Below, one piece after another: positions 41,396 to 47,810 of a DNA stretch of 47,810 nucleotides. This stretch comes from Bryobacteraceae bacterium (GTDB lineage Bacteria > Acidobacteriota > Terriglobia > Bryobacterales > Bryobacteraceae). The notes below the pieces were generated by a model. The model had not been told where the DNA came from and did no database searches. It saw nothing but the letters and a program-made list of their open reading frames with translations. The position numbers and the translations under genes are program-made. The stretch is from the NCBI GenBank assembly GCA_025055455.1, contig JANWXD010000029.1, positions 1-47,810 of the forward strand, in the 5' to 3' direction. The stretch's first letter is position 1, and every line of letters begins with the position of its first letter.

Positions 41396-42678
41396 CGGTG
41401 CTTCGGCGCGCGGTACCCTTGGCCGTGCTGCTGGGGGGACTGTGCGTGGGGCAGCCCCGGCGGCCCGATGTGAACTACGACGAGTCCAAGGTCCCCCCAT
41501 ACACCCTGCCGGATCCCTTCGTTTGCGCCGACGGGACGCGGGTCACGACCGCGGCTCTGTGGCGGAAGAAGCGTCGTCCCGAAGTGCTGCGCCTGTTCGA
41601 AAGCGAAGTGTACGGCCGGAGCCCGGGGCGGCCCCGACACCTCGATTTCGAGACCGTATCCGTCGAGCGGGGCGCCCTCGGGGGGAAAGCGGTCCGCAAG
41701 CTGGTTACGGTGCGTTTCGCTCCAGGACGCACGGATCCCCAGATGCGCCTTCTCATCTACCTGCCTGCGGCCGCGCGTGGGCCTGTACCCCTTTTCGTCG
41801 GACTGAATTTCGGCGGCAACCACACCGTGCATGCGGATCCCGGCATTCCGCTGGCGCCGGTCTGGGTGCGGCGCGACGAGGGCAGGGACCTGACGCCGCA
41901 GATCCCGGAGGAAAAGACCCGGGGTATGGCGGCCAGCCGCTGGCCGGTCGAACGGATTCTCGACCGGGGCTACGGCTTGGCCACCGCGTACTACGGCGAC
42001 ATCGATCCGGACTTTGACGACGGCTTCCAGAACGGCATCCACCCGCTGTTTTACAAGCCGGGACAGACACGGCCGGCGCCCGACGAGTGGGGCTCGATCG
42101 GTGCTTGGGCGTGGGGATTGAGCCGGGCCATGGACTATTTCGAGAGGGATCGAGATGTGGATGCGCGACGCGTGGCGGTGATGGGGCACTCGCGGCTCGG
42201 CAAGACCGCGCTGTGGGCCGGAGCGCAGGACGAGCGCTTTGCCGTGGTCATTTCGAACAATTCCGGCTGCGGCGGGGCGGCCTTGAGCCGGCGGCGATTC
42301 GGTGAAACGGTGCGGCTCATCAACACCGCCTTTCCGCACTGGTTCTGCGGCAACTTCAAACGGTACAACGACAACGAGGACGCGCTGCCGGTGGACCAGC
42401 ATTTGTTGCTAGCGCTGATCGCGCCGCGACCTGTCTACGTCGCCAGCGCGGAAGAGGACCTGTGGGCCGATCCCCGGGGCGAGTTTCTCTCGGCGCTGCA
42501 CGCGGATCCCGTCTACCGCTTGCTCGGAGCCGACGGGCTGGGCGTGCGGGAGATGCCGCCGGTGGAGCAGCCGGTGATGACGACCATCGGCTATCACATC
42601 CGCAAGGGCAAGCACGATGTGACGCTGTACGACTGGGAACGTTTTCTCGATTTTGCCGACCGCCACTTGCGGCGCTAA
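41392..42678 (+). CDS. CE15 glucuronoyl esterase-like protein, secreted
   Basis: A 428-residue alpha/beta hydrolase with a short signal ([21 protein letters not shown]). Motifs match bacterial CE15 enzymes: [48 protein letters not shown] (nucleophile Ser267), [26 protein letters not shown] and the His in [14 protein letters not shown]15 enzymes cut ester bonds between glucuronoxylan and lignin. GTG at 41392 is chosen because AGGAGG is 4 nt upstream; GTG at 41398 is the other option. Coupled to the S9 peptidase gene. Confidence 0.87.
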   Translation: MTVLRRAVPLAVLLGGLCVGQPRRPDVNYDESKVPPYTLPDPFVCADGTRVTTAALWRKKRRPEVLRLFESEVYGRSPGRPRHLDFETVSVERGALGGKAVRKLVTVRFAPGRTDPQMRLLIYLPAAARGPVPLFVGLNFGGNHTVHADPGIPLAPVWVRRDEGRDLTPQIPEEKTRGMAASRWPVERILDRGYGLATAYYGDIDPDFDDGFQNGIHPLFYKPGQTRPAPDEWGSIGAWAWGLSRAMDYFERDRDVDARRVAVMGHSRLGKTALWAGAQDERFAVVISNNSGCGGAALSRRRFGETVRLINTAFPHWFCGNFKRYNDNEDALPVDQHLLLALIAPRPVYVASAEEDLWADPRGEFLSALHADPVYRLLGADGLGVREMPPVEQPVMTTIGYHIRKGKHDVTLYDWERFLDFADRHLRR

Positions 42679-42689
42679 GGGGCGAGCCC

Positions 42690-43922
42690 TCACCCGAGTC
42701 TGCGCCGAAGCCAGTCGAGCGCCGTCTGGACCGCGACGGTGCGCACGCGCGCGCGATCTCCCGGGAAACGGAACCGCCGGGCGTCTGCTCCGGTGGAATC
42801 CGCCAGACCGATGCATACGGTGCCCACCGGAGCGGCGTCGGTTCCGCCAGAAGGTCCGGCCACGCCGGTGACCGCGAGGGCGTAGGTCGACTGGGTGCGC
42901 TCGCGGGCGCCCGCGGCCATAGCTTGCGCCACAGGCTCGCTCACCACGCCGTGCTCGTCCAGCAGCGCGCGCGGCACGCCGAGCAGCCGAACCTTGAGGT
43001 CGGCGCTGTAGACGAGGAAGCCGCCGAGAAAGTAGTCCGAACTGCCGGGCACTTCGGTGATCCGGGCCGCCAGCAACCCGGCCGTGCAGCTTTCTGCCAC
43101 GCTGAGGGTCGCTCCGGCGGCGCGCAACCGCGCGCCCACCACCACCTCCAACGACTCTCCGTTGCGCGAATAGATCTTGTCGCCGAGCAGCACCTCGATC
43201 TGGCCGCCCAGTTCGTCCAACAGGCGCTCCGCCTCCTCGGCGGTGGCGCAACGGGCCCGCAAGTGGATCTGGATGTCGCCCGGCGCCGCAAGGATCGTCG
43301 TGATGGGGTTGGCGTACTTACGATATACGGGCGCGATGAGCTGGTCCAGGTCGGACTCGGGCATTCCGGCGACGCGGTACACGCGGGTGCGGATGACTTG
43401 CCGTGGCGCCCAGCGCTCGAGCTTGGGCAGGCACTCGCGCAGAAACATCGGCTGGAGTTCGGCGGGCGGACCCGGCAGCAAGATCACAACCCGGCCGTCG
43501 TGCTCGACCCACAGCCCGGGCGCGGTCCCGTTGTCGTTCCGCCAGGCTTCCGCGCCCTCGATGATGTAGGCTTGACGCCGGTTGATCTCCGCCATCCGGC
43601 GGCCTGCGCGGCGGAAGCGCTCTTCGATCCATTCGAGGAGATCGGCGCGGAACACCAGCGAGCGGCCGAGCGCAGCGGCCACGGCCTCGCGCGTGACATC
43701 GTCCTCGGTGGGACCCAGCCCTCCCGTGAGCAAGATGATTTCGCTTCGCGCTAAGGCCCCGCGCACGGCTTCCGCCAGCCGCGAGCGGTCGTCCCCGACG
43801 ACCATCTTGCAGACCACCTCGATGCCGAGGTTGTTGAGGTGTTCCGTCAGGAAAAGGGAGTTGGTGTCCAGCCGTTGCGGGGTCAGCAGTTCGGAGCCGA
43901 CTGCGATGATCTCCGCGTTCAT
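42690..43922 (-). CDS. cinA: CinA family protein (nicotinamide-nucleotide amidohydrolase)
   Basis: A 410-residue two-domain CinA. The N-terminal molybdopterin-binding-like domain begins MNAEIIAVGSELLTPQRLDTN and contains LTGGLGPTEDDVTREA and ILLPGPPAEL; the C-terminal PncC domain has SVAESCTAGLLAARIT, PGSSDYFLGG and VTGVAGPSGGT. CinA recycles damaged or spent NAD derivatives (ADP-ribose pyrophosphatase and NMN deamidase activities). It ends 11 nt from the esterase stop on the other strand and follows the IPT/NHL gene. Confidence 0.95.
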   Translation of the reverse strand: MNAEIIAVGSELLTPQRLDTNSLFLTEHLNNLGIEVVCKMVVGDDRSRLAEAVRGALARSEIILLTGGLGPTEDDVTREAVAAALGRSLVFRADLLEWIEERFRRAGRRMAEINRRQAYIIEGAEAWRNDNGTAPGLWVEHDGRVVILLPGPPAELQPMFLRECLPKLERWAPRQVIRTRVYRVAGMPESDLDQLIAPVYRKYANPITTILAAPGDIQIHLRARCATAEEAERLLDELGGQIEVLLGDKIYSRNGESLEVVVGARLRAAGATLSVAESCTAGLLAARITEVPGSSDYFLGGFLVYSADLKVRLLGVPRALLDEHGVVSEPVAQAMAAGARERTQSTYALAVTGVAGPSGGTDAAPVGTVCIGLADSTGADARRFRFPGDRARVRTVAVQTALDWLRRRLG

Positions 43923-44951
43923 CTACAGGAGCGGCTTGCCTCGGATGCCGACGTCCACGCGGTAGATAGCGTTGTTGGTGGCCACGATCATGGCTCGCGA
44001 CGGGGTGAAGGCCAGACCGACGATGTTCGGACCCGATAGGAACAGCTCGGCACGTCGGTCTGGATCGATGCGGACGATGCCCTTGCGGCCCGCCAGCGAC
44101 GCCGCCACGTACAGCCGTCCGTCGATGTCGAACGCCAAGCCTTGGGGCCGCCCCAGGCCGCGGTAGAAGACCTCCGTGTCGCCTGTCGGCGAGATCCGGT
44201 AGACGCAGTCGAAGCTGGAAGTGGTCGGGCCGGTGACGTACAGATAGCCATCGGGGCCGAAAGCGAGATGATAGGCTGCGATCGATGGCTCCAGCGTGGC
44301 GAAGACGTAGATCTGGCGGTCGCGGCTGATCTTGAAAATCGTGCCACTGCGGTCGCCGACGTACAGATTTTCTTCCTCATCGAAGGCCAGACCCGTGGCC
44401 ACCCCCATGCCTTCCACGTAGACCGTCATCTGGCCGCCCGGGGTGACCTGGTATACGATCCCCTCGTAACGGCTGGAGACGTACAGCAGGCCGTTGCGAT
44501 CGAATGCCAGGCCGGTCGCATTCATGATGTCGGAGAGAAACGGTTTGAGGCTGTAGTTGAGGTCGATGCGGTAGACGGAGACGGGCGTCTTTTGCCCTCG
44601 CGAGCCGCTGAACGTGGTGTAGATGTTCCCGTGGCGGTCGATGGCGGGATTGGCCACCGGATGCACGCTTTCGACCAGCTGCAAGCCGATTTCGCACATG
44701 TAGGTGGCCGTCCGCTCGTCGCCGTTGCGCAACACGACTTCGCCGACGGCCGCGCCTTCGGGCACGCGGACGATTACCAGTGAATCCGAGCCGATGATGA
44801 TCGGCGCCGGAACGTCGCCCACCGTGACTTTCGGCCGCTCCGACCTGGCCAGATGCTTTCCGCGGATCTGCAGTTCGCCGCCGGCAATTGCCGCCGGAGG
44901 CGATACCGTTTCGATCACCGGACGATCCGCAGCTTCTTTTCGGGTCCCCAT
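43923..44951 (-). CDS. IPT/TIG and NHL-type propeller protein
   Basis: A 342-residue protein. Residues ~10-95 form an IPT/TIG immunoglobulin-like domain (IETVSPPAAIAGGELQIRGKHL, SLVIVRVPEGA). The rest is a propeller of repeats ending AFDRNGLLYVSSRY, AFDEEENLYVGDRS, AFGPDGYLYVTGPT and AFDIDGRLYVAASL. No signal peptide is clear with either start. ATG 44951 follows the PgpA stop by 2 nt; ATG 44972 (MFQSLLSM) would overlap PgpA by 19 nt. Function unknown; binding or SMP-30-like roles are possible. Confidence 0.75.
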   Translation of the reverse strand: MGTRKEAADRPVIETVSPPAAIAGGELQIRGKHLARSERPKVTVGDVPAPIIIGSDSLVIVRVPEGAAVGEVVLRNGDERTATYMCEIGLQLVESVHPVANPAIDRHGNIYTTFSGSRGQKTPVSVYRIDLNYSLKPFLSDIMNATGLAFDRNGLLYVSSRYEGIVYQVTPGGQMTVYVEGMGVATGLAFDEEENLYVGDRSGTIFKISRDRQIYVFATLEPSIAAYHLAFGPDGYLYVTGPTTSSFDCVYRISPTGDTEVFYRGLGRPQGLAFDIDGRLYVAASLAGRKGIVRIDPDRRAELFLSGPNIVGLAFTPSRAMIVATNNAIYRVDVGIRGKPLL

Positions 44952-44953
44952 AC

Positions 44954-45433
44954 TCAATAAAGATTGAAACATCCTGCTGCGAACAACACAAGCGCCCCGT
45001 ACAGTCCCGCCACCACGTCGTCGGCCACGATGCCCCATCCACCGGGGAGCCGCTCGGCGTGGCGCGCGGGGTATGGCTTGCAGATGTCGAAGAGCCGAAA
45101 CAGAAAAAACCCCGCGACCGCGCTGTGCCAGTTCAGGGAAGTCGCCCCGGCCAAAGTCAGCCATTGTCCCACGGCTTCGTCGATCACTACCTTGCCAGGA
45201 TCGCGCTGGCCGCAGTTACAGGCCGTTACGCCGGCGGCCCACACCGCCGGCAGGAAGGCGGCCGCGGCCAAAACTGCGAACTGCCCCGGCTTCCCGCCTG
45301 CGTATTGCGCGAGCACAACCGCCAGGGTCAACGCGCCCAGAGAACCTACCGTACCCGGCGCCACAGGGGCGTAGCCCAAGCCGGCCAGCGTCGCCACCGG
45401 CTCCGCGATGCGTGCGGCGGCCTTAGCCGGCAT
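44954..45433 (-). CDS. pgpA: Phosphatidylglycerophosphatase A
   Basis: A 159-residue membrane phosphatase with [25 protein letters not shown] and [14 protein letters not shown] followed by [18 protein letters not shown], the PgpA pattern. It removes phosphate from phosphatidylglycerophosphate in phospholipid synthesis. The ATG at 45433 has AAGGA 6 nt upstream and overlaps the yacG stop by 11 nt; the open frame upstream to 45541 has no PgpA-like sequence. Confidence 0.92.
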   Translation of the reverse strand: MPAKAAARIAEPVATLAGLGYAPVAPGTVGSLGALTLAVVLAQYAGGKPGQFAVLAAAAFLPAVWAAGVTACNCGQRDPGKVVIDEAVGQWLTLAGATSLNWHSAVAGFFLFRLFDICKPYPARHAERLPGGWGIVADDVVAGLYGALVLFAAGCFNLY

Positions 45434-45620
45434 CGTTTTCCTTCTCAGTTTTGGGTTGTTCTTCCTCCGAGGCGATGGGGGTCGAGATGACGTACTTTTC
45501 CGCCGCCCAGTTGCCCAAATCGATGATCTTGCAGCGTTCACTGCAAAAGGGCATGAAGGGGTCTCCGAAGCGGACCTCTTTCTTGCAAATGGGGCACTTC
45601 AAAAGCCGAGAGCGGCTCAT
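45423..45620 (-). CDS. yacG: DNA gyrase inhibitor YacG (zinc-binding)
   Basis: A 65-residue protein with the four-Cys zinc site CPICKKEV and [19 protein letters not shown] of YacG. It binds GyrB and limits gyrase action. It starts inside the RimO stop (ATGA at 45617-45620) and ends inside pgpA. Confidence 0.93.
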   Translation of the reverse strand: MSRSRLLKCPICKKEVRFGDPFMPFCSERCKIIDLGNWAAEKYVISTPIASEEEQPKTEKENDAG

Positions 45621-47029
45621 AAGCCGATCGCCGCCGGGCGTTGCGCGCGCCGCGCGTCGAGTACGACGAACGGTGACGAGGTCCGTCGGCGCTGAGGTTC
45701 GGCGTGGCCGACGAGCGTGCCGATCAAGTCGTAGTCCAAGGCGCGCGTGACGCGCAGCTTGCGGAAGCAGCCGGGCTGGGGTGCAGGCCCCTCGACGTCA
45801 TTGACGAAGCATACGCCGTCGATTTCCGGCGCCTGTGTGGCCAAGCGCGCTTCCCACAACAGCTCGCTCTCCCGCGACGGTCCCTCCACGAGCACAGTGA
45901 ACTCCTGCCCCACCAGACGGCGGAGGTTCGCCCGGGAGATCCGGCGCTGGAGGGCGAGCAACCGCCGCTTGCGGTGATAAACCGTACGCCGGTCCACTTT
46001 GTCGGGCAGGTGGAAGCTCTCGCTCGTTTCTTCGTCGGAGTAAGAGAACACGCCGAGCCGGTCGAAACGCGCCGCCTCGACGAACTGGCACAGCTCCTCG
46101 AAATCCCGATCGGTCTCGCCGGGGAAGCCGACGATGAAACTGGTGCGGAGGGCGACACCCGGAATCGTGCGGCGGATCCGCTCGATGAGGCGCAAGAATT
46201 GGTCCCCGCAGCCGCCCCGTTTCATGCGCTTCAGCACGAAGGCGCTGGCGTGTTGGAAGGGAATGTCGACGTACTTGACGAGCGCGTCGTGCGCGGCAAG
46301 GGTGTCGAGGAGTTTCGGCGTGACGCGGTTCGGGTAGGCGTACAGGAAGCGGATCCATTTCGGGTGCTCCGTCTCGATCTGGGCCAGTCGCTCGAGCAGG
46401 AGCGCCAGGCCATCCCGCAGGCCCAGATCTTCTCCGTACGAGGTCGTGTCCTGACCGATCAAATTGATTTCCCGAACGCCTTCGGCGAATAGGCGCGCCG
46501 CCTCGGCCACGACGGACTCGAAGCGCCGGCTCCGGAACCGGCCCCGGAACTGCGGGATCACGCAGAACGAACAGGGATGGTCGCAGCCTTCAGCGATTTT
46601 GATATAGGCGTAATGGCGGGGCGTGGAGCGAAGCCGGGGCGTGAACTCGTGGTAGAGGTACGGTTCCACGGCAGGAGCTGGCTGGCCGCCTTCACAAACC
46701 GCCACGATGGACTCGAGTTGGTTGGTTCCTAAGACGGCGTCCACGTCCGGGATGCTCCGCTGGATTTCGTCCCGATAGCGCTCGACCAAACAGCCGGTGA
46801 CGATCAACCGCCGGGCTTGCCCGGTGCGCTTAAATTCGGCCATCTCGAGGATCGTGTCGACGGACTCCTGCTTGGCGGGGTCGATGAAGCTGCAGGTGTT
46901 GACCACGAGGACGTCGGCATCTTCAGGCTTGCTCGTCATCTCGTGGCCGCGCGCGGCCAGCAGCCCCATCATGACTTCGGTGTCCACCAAGTTCTTGGGG
47001 CAACCCAGGCTGACGAATCCGACTTTCAA
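45617..47029 (-). CDS. rimO: Ribosomal protein S12 methylthiotransferase RimO
   Basis: A 470-residue radical SAM enzyme. The N-terminal UPF0004 domain has [25 protein letters not shown] and VTGCLVERY with three cluster Cys; the radical SAM site is [16 protein letters not shown]; a C-terminal TRAM domain follows ([11 protein letters not shown]). SLGCPKN and FRGRFRSR favour RimO over MiaB. RimO adds a methylthio group to Asp89 of ribosomal protein S12. Confidence 0.95.
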   Translation of the reverse strand: MKVGFVSLGCPKNLVDTEVMMGLLAARGHEMTSKPEDADVLVVNTCSFIDPAKQESVDTILEMAEFKRTGQARRLIVTGCLVERYRDEIQRSIPDVDAVLGTNQLESIVAVCEGGQPAPAVEPYLYHEFTPRLRSTPRHYAYIKIAEGCDHPCSFCVIPQFRGRFRSRRFESVVAEAARLFAEGVREINLIGQDTTSYGEDLGLRDGLALLLERLAQIETEHPKWIRFLYAYPNRVTPKLLDTLAAHDALVKYVDIPFQHASAFVLKRMKRGGCGDQFLRLIERIRRTIPGVALRTSFIVGFPGETDRDFEELCQFVEAARFDRLGVFSYSDEETSESFHLPDKVDRRTVYHRKRRLLALQRRISRANLRRLVGQEFTVLVEGPSRESELLWEARLATQAPEIDGVCFVNDVEGPAPQPGCFRKLRVTRALDYDLIGTLVGHAEPQRRRTSSPFVVLDARRAQRPAAIGL

Positions 47030-47079
47030 GGTTGCGCGTCTCGGGGAAAAAGAATGCGGAGATTCGCTTTCAGGATAGC

Positions 47080-47505
47080 ATGGAGACGAAAAGCGCGATG
47101 GCGAGGTTGCGGATTCGTAACCGCACGCGCGGCACGGTGCTGGCGACCGCCGCCGAGGTAGCCGCCACGAGCCGCCAGCGGCGGACGGGCCTGCTCCGGC
47201 ACGAGCGGCTGGAGCCGGGCGAGGGCCTTTGGATCGTTCCCTGCGAAGCCATCCACACCTTCGGAATGCGCTTCCCCATCGACGTGCTCTTCTTGGACCG
47301 GCAGAAAAAGGTCCTCAAAGTGCGGTCGCATATGCCCCGGGGACGGATCGCCGTGTGTCTGTGGGCGCACTCCGTCCTCGAACTGCCGGCTGGCACCATC
47401 GCGGCCAGCGGGACGCAACCGGGCGACGAGCTGGATTTCGAGGAGGCCAATGAGGCCGTCGAGGGCGAGCGGATGAGGTCTTGGGGAGACTTTGGGGCGC
47501 GCTAA
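47080..47505 (+). CDS. DUF192 family protein
   Basis: A 141-residue protein with the DUF192 pattern: VATSRQRRTGLLRHERLEPGEG-like start of the domain, EAIHTFGMRFPIDVLFLD, KVRSHMPRGRIA and SVLELPAGTIA. The function is unknown. The ATG at 47080 has AGGA 5 nt upstream; ATG 47098 (MARLRIRN) is the other choice. Its stop overlaps the stop of the convergent Asp-box gene. Confidence 0.87.
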   Translation: METKSAMARLRIRNRTRGTVLATAAEVAATSRQRRTGLLRHERLEPGEGLWIVPCEAIHTFGMRFPIDVLFLDRQKKVLKVRSHMPRGRIAVCLWAHSVLELPAGTIAASGTQPGDELDFEEANEAVEGERMRSWGDFGAR

Positions 47506-47810
47506 GAGCCGGCCGCCGCCGGCAAGAGAGGATGTCGCGCCAGCCACGTCTCGCCGCCGTCCAGGGAGGCGAAGACGCCATGGGGGCTGACGGCCCACAT
47601 CCGGCCGTCTTCCGCTACGACTCCTGTGAAAGTCTCGGAGCTGCGCAGGGGAGCGGGCTGCCAGGTCTCGCCCCCGTCGCGGCTGATCAAGATCTCGTCG
47701 CCCGCGATCAACCCTGCGCCGCTCGAGGTGAAGCAGATGGCGCGCAGCAAGCCGGCTACGGGAGAATTCTGACGGGACCACGTCTTGCCGCCATCGCGCG
47801 TGCGGAGAAT
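47502..47810 (-). CDS. Asp-box (BNR) repeat protein, C-terminal part
   Basis: The frame is open from the window edge. It contains three Asp-box repeats, RTRDGGKTW, ISRDGGETW and ASLDGGETW, in the last ~100 residues, as in YCF48/photosystem-II-stability-like or sialidase-type propellers. The N-terminus and any signal peptide are outside the window. The product is probably secreted, by analogy only. Confidence 0.8.
   Translation of the reverse strand: MLRTRDGGKTWSRQNSPVAGLLRAICFTSSGAGLIAGDEILISRDGGETWQPAPLRSSETFTGVVAEDGRMWAVSPHGVFASLDGGETWLARHPLLPAAAGS

Overview
The window is a GC-rich bacterial chromosome segment, densely packed with genes in short runs on both strands. Several protein types point to Acidobacteriota, most likely the Solibacter/Bryobacter side: a secreted VWFA-related protein of the acidobacterial type, a large secreted cytochrome c with a propeller and HEAT repeats, twin-arginine Gfo/Idh/MocA and aldo/keto reductase proteins, a DUF507 protein, and relics that look like TonB-dependent receptor and ABC permease genes. 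This placement is inferred from gene content; no rRNA or tRNA gene was seen.

Layout. 1-3633 (minus): a MoaD-MoaE fusion, VWA protein, Hfq and inositol-phosphatase-like unit, then a separately promoted DUF507-ribokinase pair. 3683-9028: a YbgC-type thioesterase, a Gfo/Idh/MocA oxidoreductase, a CcmH-like protein and a 997-residue lipoprotein cytochrome c. 9097-13060 (plus): serS, a leader with a strong terminator just ahead of a ribosome binding site, a secreted protein built from phage-tail-like modules, and a Flp-type pilin. 13134-15432 (minus): an orphan sugar-binding lipoprotein, a DsrE-like/IscU-like pair and a Fur-family regulator. 15433-16212 is a graveyard of gene relics. 16213-20224 (minus): an exported superoxide dismutase with an aldo/keto reductase, a YwaF-like membrane protein, and a PilZ protein in frame with a sensorless hybrid histidine kinase.

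20331-26044 (minus): an EF-G paralogue and a Wza-Wzz-CpsD polysaccharide export cassette. 26331-30133: EVE protein, Maf, DciA-like, GatC, GatA and a second, cytoplasmic superoxide dismutase. 30169-32177 (minus): an ECF sigma factor, a zinc-finger anti-sigma factor and an eight-helix membrane protein, overlapping or nearly so. 32960-38133 (plus): four overlapping genes for an ABC ATPase, FtsX-like permease, LolA-like periplasmic protein and outer-membrane barrel, probably a trans-envelope lipid or lipoprotein transporter. 38193-42678: DUF420 protein, YjbQ, and a coupled S9 peptidase and CE15 glucuronoyl esterase. 42690-47810: CinA, an IPT/NHL protein, PgpA, YacG, RimO, DUF192 and the end of an Asp-box propeller.

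The most unusual points are the mutually exclusive RNA pairings before the tail-like gene, the PilZ/kinase pair separated by a single UGA, the degenerate IscU plus DsrE pair, the ECF/anti-sigma/membrane trio, and the four-gene envelope transporter. Several transcription units also have a -10-like hexamer only 6-11 nt ahead of the start codon, which suggests leaderless mRNAs.
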